A stretch of DNA of 64,000 bases from Desulfogranum marinum (GTDB lineage: Bacteria; Desulfobacterota; Desulfobulbia; Desulfobulbales; Desulfobulbaceae), in assembly GCF_016918565.1 (NCBI RefSeq), contig NZ_JAFFQD010000008.1, positions 1 to 64,000 of the forward strand. The letters are read 5' to 3'. How positions within the stretch are numbered: the first letter of the stretch is position 1; every line of letters begins with the position of its first letter. Positions 43,719 to 52,907 of this stretch are shown here, in pieces. The notes below the pieces were generated by a model, which was not told where the DNA came from, made no database searches, and was given only the letters and a program-made list of their open reading frames with translations. Position numbers and translations under genes: made by a program.

Positions 43719-44750
43719 ATGCTTAAGAAATCAGGGTTGTTTCTTCTTTTTGTTGCCATGAGCATGATTATCCCCAGTACGATTCTGGCGGCGAACGGCT
43801 ACAAAAAAGAATACAAGATGAGTGTTGTTGTCGGCCCAAAACTTCCTTGGGGTGCCGGTGCTACCAAGTTTGCCGATCTGGTTCGCGAACGTACTGATGG
43901 CCGAATTAATATCAAAGTGTACACTTCTTCCTCGCTCATGGCCGGTAAACAGACCAATGAATTCCTGATTCACCGTCAGGGTGTGGCTGAATTCTGCTTT
44001 GCCTCCACCATTAACTGGTCTACCACCATCAAACCACTCAACCTTTTCAACCTCCCTTTCTTCTTTCCTGACTACAAAGCACTGGATGCCGTCACAGGCG
44101 GAGAGGTGGGTGCCGAAATTGCAAATCTCCTCCACGATAAAGGGGTTACGCTGCTTGCCTGGGGCGAAAACGGTTTTCGTGAATTAACCAACTCCAAGGG
44201 CCCTGTCAGCAAGCCGGAAGACCTGCATGGGATGAAGGTACGTGTAGTCGGTACACCGATCTTTATCGATACAATGAAAGCGCTCGGTGCCAACCCGGTC
44301 AACATGAACTGGGGCGATGCCCAAGTAGCGTTTCAGCAAGGCGTAGTCGATGGTCAGGAAAATCCGGTGGTAGCCATCGAGATCCCGGTAAAAATCTGGC
44401 AATTCCATAAATACGCAACCATCTGGCGCTACGTTATTGACCCACTGATGTTTACCGTTAACAACAAGGTGTTGGCAAGTTTCACCCCGGAAGACCAGGA
44501 AATTATCCGCCAAGCTGCCATTGAAGCAGGTGCCGAGCAACGGGCCATCGTTCGCAAGGGCCTGATCGCCCCCGATTTGAGCGCTCTTGAAACACTACGC
44601 AGCAATGGCATGGAAGTTGTCGTACTTAACCAGCAGGAACGTATGGCCTTTCGTGAAAAAACCAAACCAGTATACGACAAGTGGGTCAGCAAGATAGGAA
44701 AAGACCTGGTTGCTACAGCTGAAAAGGCGATTGAGGCTTCGCAAAAATAA
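43719..44750 (+). CDS. TRAP transporter substrate-binding protein (DctP family)
   Basis: The 343-aa periplasmic protein has a signal peptide (LFLLFVAMSMIIPSTILAA), then YKMSVVVGPKLPWGAGATKFADLVRERT and the conserved DctP segments LHGMKVRVVGTPIFIDTMKALGANPV and FQQGVVDGQENPV. It binds an organic acid (carboxylate or sulfonate) for a Na+-driven carrier. Together with the DctQ and DctM genes it forms an operon next to the aminotransferase-dehydrogenase genes, which hints at a taurine- or omega-amino-acid-like ligand. Confidence 0.9.
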   Translation: MLKKSGLFLLFVAMSMIIPSTILAANGYKKEYKMSVVVGPKLPWGAGATKFADLVRERTDGRINIKVYTSSSLMAGKQTNEFLIHRQGVAEFCFASTINWSTTIKPLNLFNLPFFFPDYKALDAVTGGEVGAEIANLLHDKGVTLLAWGENGFRELTNSKGPVSKPEDLHGMKVRVVGTPIFIDTMKALGANPVNMNWGDAQVAFQQGVVDGQENPVVAIEIPVKIWQFHKYATIWRYVIDPLMFTVNNKVLASFTPEDQEIIRQAAIEAGAEQRAIVRKGLIAPDLSALETLRSNGMEVVVLNQQERMAFREKTKPVYDKWVSKIGKDLVATAEKAIEASQK

Positions 44751-45230
44751 ATGATGCATACACGTTTACGCTGGATAGCCGAGCACCTGGAAGAGGTGCT
44801 CGGTGCTTCGTTACTGGCCGGAATGGCATGTTTGGCCTTTGCCAACGTTGTGACCCGCTACATTTTTGAATACCCGCTGGCTTTTACCGAGGAGCTGGAA
44901 ATTAACGCCCTGGTATGGTTAACCCTCTTCGGCACGTCCAGTGCTTTTCGGAGACGGCGTCATCTACGTATGCTTTTTTTCCAGGAAAAACTCCCACGTT
45001 CCGTCAGACGCCGGCTTAATTTTGTGATCGGTTTAGCAGGAGCCAGCCTGTTTGCTTTCCTGGGCTATCTTGGTTACAAACAACTACTTGATGAGCGGTT
45101 GCTTGAAATCACCTCTGAATCGCTTGGCCTTCCTCAATGGTGGTATACAGCATGTATTCCCATCGGTTGCAGCTTGATAGTTTACCGGATAGTGGTGGCG
45201 GCTGTTGCAGATTTTCGGGAGCAAAAATAA
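44751..45230 (+). CDS. TRAP transporter small permease (DctQ)
   Basis: The 159-aa four-helix membrane protein (LLAGMACLAFANVVTRYIFE; EINALVWLTLFGTSSAFRRRRHLRM, the DctQ signature; FVIGLAGASLFAFLGYLGY; IPIGCSLIVYRIVVAAV) begins directly after the DctP stop. Its stop overlaps the DctM start (TAATG). It forms the membrane complex with DctM. Confidence 0.9.
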   Translation: MMHTRLRWIAEHLEEVLGASLLAGMACLAFANVVTRYIFEYPLAFTEELEINALVWLTLFGTSSAFRRRRHLRMLFFQEKLPRSVRRRLNFVIGLAGASLFAFLGYLGYKQLLDERLLEITSESLGLPQWWYTACIPIGCSLIVYRIVVAAVADFREQK

Positions 45231-46513
45231 TGGGTATCCTGCTCTTTGTCGGATTTTTTGCGTTATTGCTTGCCGGTGCGCCCATAGCTATTTCTATTGC
45301 CATGCCGACCTTTCTGGTCATTTGGGCAGCAGATCTCGGCACCCCGGTTATTGCCCCCAATTTTTTTGCAGGCATTGCCAAATTTCCCCTGCTGGCCATA
45401 CCCCTTTTTATACTTGCCGGCTTTATCCTTGAGCGTTGCGGTATTTCCCAGCGTATCATCCATTTCGCCAATTTGCTGGTAGGGAGAAGAAAAGGTGGAT
45501 TGGCCATTGTGGCCATTGCCGTGTGCGTGTTCTTTGGCGGTGTTTCCGGTTCCGGCCCGGCTGATTCAGCAGCCATAGGGGCTATTCTTATCCCGGCCAT
45601 GTATGCCCAGGGGTATAGCCGTGGTTACAGTGCCGCACTCATCGCAGCTGCAGGCTCAACAGCCATTATCGTTCCCCCTTCCATCGCCCTGATCATCTAC
45701 GGCGCTATCACCAATACCTCGGTGCCCGCCCTCTTTGCTGCCGGGGCTGTTCCCGGTTTCCTCGCCGGTCTTTCGTTGCTGATTCCAGCTGTATGGGTAG
45801 CACGAAAAAAGGGATATGGTGCGGTAAAAGAGGCAAGGGAAGAAAAACCAAGTTTACTCAAAGCCTTTCGAGAGGCGTTTTGGGGATTGCTGGCACCGAT
45901 TATTATTCTCGGCGGCCTGTACGGAGGTATTTTTACCCCCACTGAGGCGGCTGTGGTCGCCGTATTTTACAGCTTACTGCTAGGATTTGTTATTTATCGC
46001 ACCCTGACGCTTCAATCTGCCTACACCATTCTGGTTGAGGCATCTGAAGCCTCTGCCATTGTTATGCTTATTGTCGCTTTTGCCGGTCTTTTTTCCTGGG
46101 CCGGCTCTACTGTAGGTATCCTGGATACCTTTGCCGGAATGCTGATGGGCATCAGTGAGAATGAATGGGTGGTCCTGATCCTGATTAATCTCCTGATTTT
46201 TATCGGCGGCATGCTGATCGATGCCATCTCGATTTTCTACATTTTCCTCCCCATCTTCATGCCGATTATTGCCCACTTTGGATGGGATCCCGTCTGGTTT
46301 GGGGTGGTCATGACGCTGAATCTTGCCATTGGCCAGTTTACACCGCCGGTTGCGGTCAACCTTTACGTTACAACCCAACTGGCTAACATCCGAATAGAGA
46401 ATACTTTCAAGGCTGTGATTCCCATGGTACTGGCAATGATCCTTGCCCTGGTGGCAGTGGTCCTCTTTCCAGATCTGTCCCTGTTCATTCCCAGGTTCTT
46501 TGACTTGATGTAA
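45230..46513 (+). CDS. TRAP transporter large permease (DctM)
   Basis: The 427-aa protein has about twelve helices and family motifs AGAPIAISIAMPTF, FFGGVSGSGPADSAAIGAI, TEAAVVAVFYSLLLGF and NLAIGQFTPPVAVNLYV. The longer frame from 45137 is spurious; ATG 45230 overlaps the DctQ stop and has GGGAG upstream. It imports the DctP-bound substrate using the Na+ gradient. Confidence 0.92.
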   Translation: MGILLFVGFFALLLAGAPIAISIAMPTFLVIWAADLGTPVIAPNFFAGIAKFPLLAIPLFILAGFILERCGISQRIIHFANLLVGRRKGGLAIVAIAVCVFFGGVSGSGPADSAAIGAILIPAMYAQGYSRGYSAALIAAAGSTAIIVPPSIALIIYGAITNTSVPALFAAGAVPGFLAGLSLLIPAVWVARKKGYGAVKEAREEKPSLLKAFREAFWGLLAPIIILGGLYGGIFTPTEAAVVAVFYSLLLGFVIYRTLTLQSAYTILVEASEASAIVMLIVAFAGLFSWAGSTVGILDTFAGMLMGISENEWVVLILINLLIFIGGMLIDAISIFYIFLPIFMPIIAHFGWDPVWFGVVMTLNLAIGQFTPPVAVNLYVTTQLANIRIENTFKAVIPMVLAMILALVAVVLFPDLSLFIPRFFDLM

Positions 46514-46524
46514 GTATCTTGCTG

Positions 46525-47367
46525 ATGATTTTGTGGAAAATAGGGCTTTCCGCCCTGATGGTATTGGGTATTACCTGGATTGCCGAGCGTCTGTCGCCTC
46601 GATTTGCTGGAGTCTTGCTCGGCTTTCCCCTGGGAATGGGATTATCTCTGTTTTTCATCGGACTGGAGCAAGGGACCTTGTTTGCGTCCCAGAGCGCCCT
46701 CTGGTCTATCCAGGGAGTCGTTGCCGCCGTGGTATTTTGCCTGGTGTACAGTAGTACGGCTGCAATGAGTGCGACTCTCTCCCGTCTGCTTAATATTACC
46801 CTGTCAATCCTGACCAGTCTCTCCGCCTATTTTGCAACCGCCTTTATGATAATGCAGGGAATACCATCCGAAATGTGGCTACGACACCTGCTGGTATTAC
46901 TGACGCTGGCTGTAACAGCTGTTTTATTTCGCTTTTCCGCTTCCGGGGTTAAAAAAAGGAAAATACGATTAACTCCTTTGATTCTCTGTTACCGAGCCTT
47001 TGCCGCTGCTGCTATTATCCTGCTTGTAACCGGCACAGCTGCAATAGTTGGCCCCAGGTGGTCAGGCTTGTTTTCCGCTTTTCCGACCACCATTCTCCCC
47101 ACTGCGGTCATCCTGCACATCCACTACGGTCCCACAGTGATGGGCCCTCTTTTTCGTGAACTGCCGCAAGGCATGCTGGCCCTGATTCTTTTTGCATGCT
47201 GCATTCACTTGCTTTATCCACTCACCGGGGTGTACACAGGAATTTTCTTGTCGTATCTGGCCTCTGCCTGCTACTTGTTACTCTACGAAACATTTCTCCG
47301 GCAACGGCTGAACCAAATCCTGGCTAAAATAACGACGGTTCCTTATTCACCATTAATTAAGAAGTAG
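46525..47367 (+). CDS. Polytopic membrane protein, unknown function
   Basis: The 280-aa protein has about nine hydrophobic segments and two similar-looking G/P-rich loops (SPRFAGVLLGFPLGMG; GPRWSGLFSAFPTTILP), suggesting an internal duplication of a GxWSGxxxxFP-like module. This occurs in small conserved inner-membrane families of unknown function. ATG 46525 or TTG 46519 are possible starts; neither has a good ribosome binding site, and the gene begins 11 nt after DctM, so translational coupling is likely. It converges with the next gene, with 15 nt overlap. Confidence 0.7.
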   Translation: MILWKIGLSALMVLGITWIAERLSPRFAGVLLGFPLGMGLSLFFIGLEQGTLFASQSALWSIQGVVAAVVFCLVYSSTAAMSATLSRLLNITLSILTSLSAYFATAFMIMQGIPSEMWLRHLLVLLTLAVTAVLFRFSASGVKKRKIRLTPLILCYRAFAAAAIILLVTGTAAIVGPRWSGLFSAFPTTILPTAVILHIHYGPTVMGPLFRELPQGMLALILFACCIHLLYPLTGVYTGIFLSYLASACYLLLYETFLRQRLNQILAKITTVPYSPLIKK

Positions 47368-47790
47368 TGCTGCAAGTTTTTTCTTCTCTTTTGCGTGTTT
47401 TTTTGCCAAGCCCTTCATTGCCCTTGCCACATCAGCCTGACCCTGTAATTTTTCAGCAGCCTTTTGATAATAGCATACGGAACGTTCCGCCAACGCCTCC
47501 GCCTTTGCTGCAAGTTGGGCTAGCGCCGGAGCGGAACCATCTTCAACCTTCACCTGATATGCATCCCGCTCAAACCCTTCTATTGCCGCCAGTACCATCT
47601 CCGATACATTTTCCCGCCTCACTCGCTGTACTTCAGCAACTCTTTTTTTGGCGCTCTTTGCCAGAGATTCAAACAAAGCACGGTGTTGGTCACAGTCAGG
47701 ATTACCAGATGCCTGGGATAAAAATTTCAAATGCTGTTTTTCTATTTCCTCAGCAAAGCCGAGGATACTGCCAAAATTAACAAGGGGCAT
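47353..47790 (-). CDS. Ferritin-like/rubrerythrin-related helical protein
   Basis: The 145-aa, all-helical protein (EEIEKQHLKFLSQA; ESLAKSAKKRVAEVQRVRRENV; ALAERSVCYYQKAAEKL; GLAKKHAKEKKKLAAL) has the four-helix rhythm of rubrerythrin-like proteins. Only a few ligand candidates remain (EEIEKQH, HRALFE, ERS), so the diiron site may be incomplete. The tail is highly basic. Soluble; function unknown. It overlaps the membrane-protein gene tail to tail. Confidence 0.55.
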   Translation of the reverse strand: MPLVNFGSILGFAEEIEKQHLKFLSQASGNPDCDQHRALFESLAKSAKKRVAEVQRVRRENVSEMVLAAIEGFERDAYQVKVEDGSAPALAQLAAKAEALAERSVCYYQKAAEKLQGQADVARAMKGLAKKHAKEKKKLAALLLN

Positions 47791-47847
47791 AGCTACCTCT
47801 TAACGACCTAATAATGTGTTATTATATTTTGCCTTTTTCTTACAAAA

Positions 47848-47942
47848 AAGGGGACTGATCTTCTTCTATCGCTAGATGAAACAAGGGGGAGGTTCATGTT
47901 CACCAATAGACATGAACAAAATCAGTCCCCTTAACACTCACA
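47848..47942. repeat. REP-like nested inverted repeat
   Basis: AAGGGGACTGAT (47848-47859) and ATCAGTCCCCTT (47931-47942) pair perfectly; an inner stem TTCATGT..ACATGAA (47893-47899 and 47910-47916) lies within. The AAGGGGACTGAT-type head resembles REP sequences mobilised by RAYT transposases. It lies between two genes and downstream of the dehydrogenase, where it may serve as transcript end. Confidence 0.6.
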
Positions 47943-47966
47943 AAAGAAATGGAACATTCTTCCCTG

Positions 47967-49421
47967 TTAGAAATACCTTTCAATCACGACCTTGGTATCG
48001 GTAAAAAATTGAAAAATCTCCCTTCCATGCCCTTTGATATCACCAAACATGGAATTGCCTGAGCCACCAAAAGGGAAAAAGCTCATTGGAGCAGCAATGC
48101 CGATATTGACCCCTATCATGCCCGGGGCTGCCTTATACCGCATTTCACGAACTGCTTTTGCATTCTGGGTGTAGATACAGGCAGCATTGGCAAAGTTACG
48201 GGTATTGACCAATTGTATGACATCATCCAAGGTCTCGGAGCGAATGATGCTCACCACCGGACCAAAGATTTCCTCCCTGGCAATGGTCATGTCCGGGGTC
48301 ACATTATCAAAGATAGTAGGCCCTACAAAAAACCCGTCAGGATACCCAGCCACACTAAAATTCCGACCGTCAAGAATCAGGTCGGCACCCTCAGCTACTC
48401 CCTTTTCTATGTATGCTAAAACCCGCTCTTGATGCGCCTTGCTCACTACCGGTCCCATGGCTACGCTTTCATCCAACCCATCACCGACCTTCATTGCCTT
48501 GGTAGCGGCGACAAACTTATCGACAAAAGCATCAGCCCCCTCGCCCACAGGAGAGAGAATGGAACCAGACAGGCAACGTTGCCCGGCACAGCCGAAAAAG
48601 GAAGTAATCAGCGAAGGCATGCCTGCTTGAACGTCGGCATCAGGCATGACTGCTACAATATTTTTCGCGCCACCCAATGACTGGACTCTTTTCCCGGTAG
48701 CACCACATCGTTCATAGATATATTTCGCGGTGGGGGTGGAACCAACAAAAGAAACCCCCTCAATATCCTCATGCTCAAGAATGGCGTTGACCACATCCCT
48801 GGACCCATTCACCATGTTGACCACACCCTCTGGAAATCCGACATCATCGATCACCTCAAAGATGCGATTCTGGGTCATGGGCACCTGCTCTGATGGCTTT
48901 AGCACAAAGGTATTGCCCGTCACCAGGGCATAGGGAAGAAACCACCAGGGTACCATGGCCGGAAAATTATAAGGGGCTATACAGGCAAAAACGCCCATTG
49001 GCTGCCGATAAAGGGAGGAATCAACTCCCTGGGCAATGTCTTCCAGGCAGTAACCGGTCATCATGGTGGTAACTCCCGTTGCATGCTCAATATTTTCAAT
49101 CATGCGCCGAACTTCACCCCTGGATTCATCAATAGCCTTTCCTTGCTCTATGGTGAGGACACGGGCTATTTCTTCAAACTCTTCTTCAAAGGCATCCTTC
49201 AAACGAAAAAGGTACCTGGCACGAGCCAGGGGTGGCGTCTCTCTCCATTCTGGAAAAGCATCAACCGCTGCTTGTACAGCCATATTCACGTCTTGAGCGT
49301 TTCCATAAGGGACTGAGGCAATTTGTTCTCCCAGAGCCGGATTGGAAACAGTACCAAAAACATCGGTGGTTGAATCCACCCAGTCGCCATTAATATAATT
49401 CTGCATTACCCTGATACTCAT
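47967..49421 (-). CDS. mmsA: Methylmalonate-semialdehyde dehydrogenase-like (acylating) aldehyde dehydrogenase
   Basis: This 484-aa aldehyde dehydrogenase has the MmsA-type features NFPAMVPWWFLPYAL, SFVGSTPTAKYIYE, LGGAKNIVAVMPDAD and the catalytic Cys in FFGCAGQRCLSGS; the usual general-base Glu region is replaced by LGGAKN, as in CoA-acylating MmsA. It converts a semialdehyde (methylmalonate-, malonate- or possibly sulfoacetaldehyde) to an acyl-CoA or acid. ATG 49421 has AAGGAG 8 nt upstream. It lies 81 nt downstream of the aminotransferase gene on the same strand, which would supply the aldehyde. Confidence 0.85.
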   Translation of the reverse strand: MSIRVMQNYINGDWVDSTTDVFGTVSNPALGEQIASVPYGNAQDVNMAVQAAVDAFPEWRETPPLARARYLFRLKDAFEEEFEEIARVLTIEQGKAIDESRGEVRRMIENIEHATGVTTMMTGYCLEDIAQGVDSSLYRQPMGVFACIAPYNFPAMVPWWFLPYALVTGNTFVLKPSEQVPMTQNRIFEVIDDVGFPEGVVNMVNGSRDVVNAILEHEDIEGVSFVGSTPTAKYIYERCGATGKRVQSLGGAKNIVAVMPDADVQAGMPSLITSFFGCAGQRCLSGSILSPVGEGADAFVDKFVAATKAMKVGDGLDESVAMGPVVSKAHQERVLAYIEKGVAEGADLILDGRNFSVAGYPDGFFVGPTIFDNVTPDMTIAREEIFGPVVSIIRSETLDDVIQLVNTRNFANAACIYTQNAKAVREMRYKAAPGMIGVNIGIAAPMSFFPFGGSGNSMFGDIKGHGREIFQFFTDTKVVIERYF

Positions 49422-49502
49422 TGTCACTTCTCCTTACTCCTGACTATGGCCTTGTAAACGGCCTGAATAAACTCGCCCAACACTACTGGTTTGTTTTTTT
49501 AT

Positions 49503-50924
49503 TTAAACCGCTGTTGCAAGATACTCTGCAAAGGTCTTTTCAATGGCCTTTTTCACGGCAGCCACAATCTCGTCAACCTCCTCCTCAATCACTGTCAGGC
49601 AAGGAACAAAATAGAGGGTTGTATTCAACCCGGGGAGACTTGAGTTGGTACGACCGACAATCACCTTTTCCGCCAGAATATTGGCCATCAGCTGCCCCAT
49701 CTGCGCTTCGCTTACCGGAGTTTTATCCTTCTTATCCAGCACCAATTCAAGACCGCTGAAAAGGCCAATACCTCTTACATCACCGACAACAGGCAAGTTG
49801 GTTAATGCCTGAAGTTTTTCCAACAGCAGGACTCCCATTTTCCGGCTGTTTTCGACAAGACATTCATCTTCAATAATTCTGGTGCTCTCCAATGCAGCAG
49901 CCATAGGCGCGGTACAGCCACCATAGGTGCTAATATCACGGAAAAAGTTTGTCTGTTCTTCCGGGTTGTTGGGATCATTGAGAAACATGTCGTATATTTC
50001 CTGCTTCACCACAGTGGCTGAGAGTGCCTCATAGGAACTTGCCAGCCCCTTGGCCATGGTCACGATATCAGGATCCACATCAAAATGGTCATGGCCCCAA
50101 AACTTACCGGTCCTGCCGAAACCGCATACCACCTCATCCATGATGAGCCACACGCCATATTTTTTGCAGATATCCTGGAGAATGGGAAAGTACTCTTTGA
50201 CCGGCATAATAATACCACCGCCGGCGGTGATTGGTTCAACCACGAAACCGCCTACAGAATCAGCACCCTCTTTCAAGATCACCTCTTCCACCGCCCGTGC
50301 ACAATCGATATTGCACTCAGGATAGGTTTTGTCAAAAGGGCATCGATAACACAAACAATGCGGAACCTCGGCAAATCCCTCCACAAACGGACCAAACCCT
50401 TTTTTACGCTCAAACTGCCCGCCTGCACTCATAGTTGCCACAGTTGTTCCGTGATAGTCGCGATCCCGATATAGGATTTTGTATTTGCCTTTGCGCGACG
50501 AAATAATATTAGAGGCCAGGCGTACCATTTTAAACGCCTTTTCATTGGCCTCGGATCCGGAATTGGAAAAATAGACCTTGTCCAGCCTTGGGAGGAGTTC
50601 AAGAAGTTTAGCAGCAAACCTGATGGAGGGGATATTACCGTAAGCACCTGCAAAGTAGGGCATTACCTTCAACTGCTCATACACTGCCCTGGCAATGGAT
50701 TCGCGTCCGTAGCCGACCATGACGCTCCACACCCCGCCGGAGGTGGCATCTAAAAATTCATTGCCCCGGATATCTTTAATCTTTAACCCATCCCCTTCCA
50801 CCACAATCATCTGCTCCCCGTTTTCAAAGCAGGTGTGAGATTTGAGATGGTGCCACAGACTGTTTTTATCGTGGGAAACCATCTCTTCAACATCATAGTC
50901 GTTTACATCTATTGGTGATGTCAT
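49503..50924 (-). CDS. Class III omega-aminotransferase (taurine/beta-alanine:pyruvate-like)
   Basis: The 473-aa PLP enzyme has KNSLWHHLKSHTCFENGEQMIVV, YFSNSGSEANEKAFKMVR, YRDRDYHGTTVATMS, LIMDEVVCGFGRTGKFWG and the PLP Lys in MAKGLASSYE. The N-terminus and the cysteine-rich insertion VPHCLCYRCPFDKTYPECNIDCARA are typical of taurine:pyruvate aminotransferase-like proteins, but beta-alanine and related enzymes share much of this. It produces a semialdehyde for the adjacent MmsA-like dehydrogenase. A divergent Lrp-type regulator lies upstream. Confidence 0.82.
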   Translation of the reverse strand: MTSPIDVNDYDVEEMVSHDKNSLWHHLKSHTCFENGEQMIVVEGDGLKIKDIRGNEFLDATSGGVWSVMVGYGRESIARAVYEQLKVMPYFAGAYGNIPSIRFAAKLLELLPRLDKVYFSNSGSEANEKAFKMVRLASNIISSRKGKYKILYRDRDYHGTTVATMSAGGQFERKKGFGPFVEGFAEVPHCLCYRCPFDKTYPECNIDCARAVEEVILKEGADSVGGFVVEPITAGGGIIMPVKEYFPILQDICKKYGVWLIMDEVVCGFGRTGKFWGHDHFDVDPDIVTMAKGLASSYEALSATVVKQEIYDMFLNDPNNPEEQTNFFRDISTYGGCTAPMAAALESTRIIEDECLVENSRKMGVLLLEKLQALTNLPVVGDVRGIGLFSGLELVLDKKDKTPVSEAQMGQLMANILAEKVIVGRTNSSLPGLNTTLYFVPCLTVIEEEVDEIVAAVKKAIEKTFAEYLATAV

Positions 50925-51319
50925 GGCTTTTTCCTTATTGCTAAACGTTAACCTACCGGTTCGATGACAGTATTATTTCTCAGATTACCGGCCGGAGGGC
51001 ATTTTGTACCAACCAAGGATTCTTCGATAAACCTTAACAGTAAAGCTGAAAAATAATGTTATTCGTATTTCCATGTACTCTAAAAGACGAAACGCCCAAT
51101 GTCAAGCACGCTAATTACGTTATTCGAATTTTGAGCATAAAAAAGAACTACAATCCCTCAAAAAAATATATCTATTTGCTGCTTTGCATTGCCACAACCC
51201 AATTTATCCGTTAGAAATAGTATTCCAGTCCCATCTATTAAATTGGCCGGCAGCTTTTTTCCGTTGCAGCGTATAAAAGCAAGCACCCCTCCTTTAGAAG
51301 GAGAAAGACAAGAGGATCC
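50925..51319. promoter_or_regulatory. Divergent intergenic region between aminotransferase and Lrp genes
   Basis: No gene is visible in this 395-bp gap. It carries paired GTTATTCG-n-ATTT boxes at 51058-51070 (GTTATTCGTATTT) and 51119-51131 (GTTATTCGAATTT), 61 bp apart, about six helical turns. That spacing would suit an Lrp octamer wrapping DNA. Promoters for both genes must lie here. Confidence 0.35.
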
Positions 51320-51799
51320 ATGAAAAAAGCAGACAAACCGCTTGATCGCACTGACTGTGAAATTATCAGCCTACTCCAGCAAGATGGTCGGATTTCTAAT
51401 ATCGATATCGCGAAAAAAACCAATATATCAGAAGGAACTGTCAGGAGTCGGCTCAGCAGGCTGATCAAAAACGAGATCATCCAGATAGTAGCAGTGAGCA
51501 ATCCCATTAAATTAGGATTTACAATTGTGGGCCATCTGAGAATACATACGGAACCAGCCTTTACCGACGAGATAGCACGTCACCTGAAAACCATTGACAG
51601 GCTCTGGTTTATTGTAGCCACCACCGGCGGCAACACCGGCATTGATGCTGAATTTATCGCTAAGGACCTTGAGGAATTCAATGAAGCCATCCTCGATAAG
51701 ATCAATCGGATTAAAGGCGTAATCAAGGTCGAAACCACCCTGACCCTTGAGTTTTTGAAAAGGAAATACGACTGGGGGACAGCAAACAGCGAAGACTAA
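51320..51799 (+). CDS. Lrp/AsnC family transcriptional regulator
   Basis: The 159-aa protein has an N-terminal helix-turn-helix (CEIISLLQQDGRISNIDIAKKTNISEGTVRSRLSRL) and a C-terminal RAM ligand-binding domain (FTIVGHLRIHTEP; LWFIVATTGGNTGIDAEFIAKDLEEF; EVTTLTLEF-like end). It probably senses an amino acid and controls the divergently transcribed aminotransferase-dehydrogenase genes. GAGGA stands 3 nt before ATG. Confidence 0.88.
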   Translation: MKKADKPLDRTDCEIISLLQQDGRISNIDIAKKTNISEGTVRSRLSRLIKNEIIQIVAVSNPIKLGFTIVGHLRIHTEPAFTDEIARHLKTIDRLWFIVATTGGNTGIDAEFIAKDLEEFNEAILDKINRIKGVIKVETTLTLEFLKRKYDWGTANSED

Positions 51800-52157
51800 G
51801 AAAGAAAAACAGACTACGGTTTCTTTTGCCCAATTTTATATTTCCGTATATATACACCCTCCAGTTGACAGACCACCTTTAAAAATTCGTTATTCTGCCG
51901 ACCTTTTTCCCGGCACCCACAAAGATCTCCGAAAAAATCTGCATGGAATGCCATGTGGGTGCCTTAAAAAATTAGATATTACGTTCAAGGTCAAGGCATG
52001 CGCAAAAAATTACCGCAGGCATATAATTAATATCGGAGTCTAGCGCTTACCTCCGAGGATAATTTTTAAAGCATAACGCAGAGACTGGGCGGAATAGCAT
52101 TTTTCAAGGTGCCCATGTACTCTTTCAGCTTGATTTCATCCGGTCAGGAGGACCGCC
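51800..52157 (+). repeat. Gap with family-A motif upstream of lutABC
   Basis: The core CGGAGTCTAGCGCTTACCT lies at 52034-52052 (plus strand), in a TAATAT..CCGAGGAT context. A hexanucleotide CGGAGG-like region and GAGGACC precede the lutA start. No gene is visible. The lut promoter is probably here; no clear -35/-10 was resolved. Confidence 0.6.
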
Positions 52158-52907
52158 ATGTCTCAACCCAAAACTGTTTCCCTGTTTATCCAGTGCCTTG
52201 TTGACTCCATGTTCCCGGAAGTGGGCGAGGCCATGGTCAACCTCTTCGATCGCCTGTGCATACCGATTACTTACCCGGCAGATCAAACATGCTGTGGACA
52301 GCCTGCATTTAATAGTGGTTATCGTAAACAAGCTGCTGAAGCAGCAGCCCACTTCCTGAATGTGTTTGCCGATGCTGAAGTTATTGTCTGCCCGTCAGGC
52401 TCTTGTGTGCACATGGTCCGCCATCACTATCCTCTGCTTTTTGAGGACGACCCGGCCATGCTTCAACGTGCGCAGCAGACAGCTGCGAAAACCTTTGAAC
52501 TCTCAGAATACCTGGTGGATATTTTAGGCATCACAGACACGGGCTCCACCTACGCGGGTACAGCGACGTATCATGATTCCTGCCACCTTTCCAGGGAGCT
52601 TGGCATTAAAGAACAACCCCGACAACTCCTGCGAAATATCAGCGGTCTGCATTTTGTAGAAATGAACGATTCCGAAAAATGCTGCGGGTTTGGGGGCACC
52701 TTTTCCGTGCACTATCCTGAGATATCGACAGCCATGGTTGACGACAAGCTGGATGCAATCCTTGCAAGCGGTGCCGATACGGTCACCGGCTGTGATATCA
52801 GTTGCCTGATGAATATCAAGGGACGGGCATCAAGACGGGGAGAAAAGCTGCAGGTACTGCATATTGCGCAACTGCTTGAACCCGTTCATGGAGGATCCCA
52901 TGAGTAA
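52158..52907 (+). CDS. lutA: Lactate utilisation Fe-S oxidoreductase subunit LutA
   Basis: The 249-aa protein has two CCG (cysteine-rich) domains: CLVDSMFPEVG..CCGQPAFNSGY with CPSGSCVHMVRHHYP, then HDSCHLSRELG..CCGFGGTFSVHYPE and GCDISCLMNIKG. This is the LutA/YkgE arrangement of heterodisulfide-reductase-like Fe-S subunits. Together with LutB and LutC it oxidises L-lactate to pyruvate. It overlaps lutB by 8 nt. Confidence 0.93.
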   Translation: MSQPKTVSLFIQCLVDSMFPEVGEAMVNLFDRLCIPITYPADQTCCGQPAFNSGYRKQAAEAAAHFLNVFADAEVIVCPSGSCVHMVRHHYPLLFEDDPAMLQRAQQTAAKTFELSEYLVDILGITDTGSTYAGTATYHDSCHLSRELGIKEQPRQLLRNISGLHFVEMNDSEKCCGFGGTFSVHYPEISTAMVDDKLDAILASGADTVTGCDISCLMNIKGRASRRGEKLQVLHIAQLLEPVHGGSHE

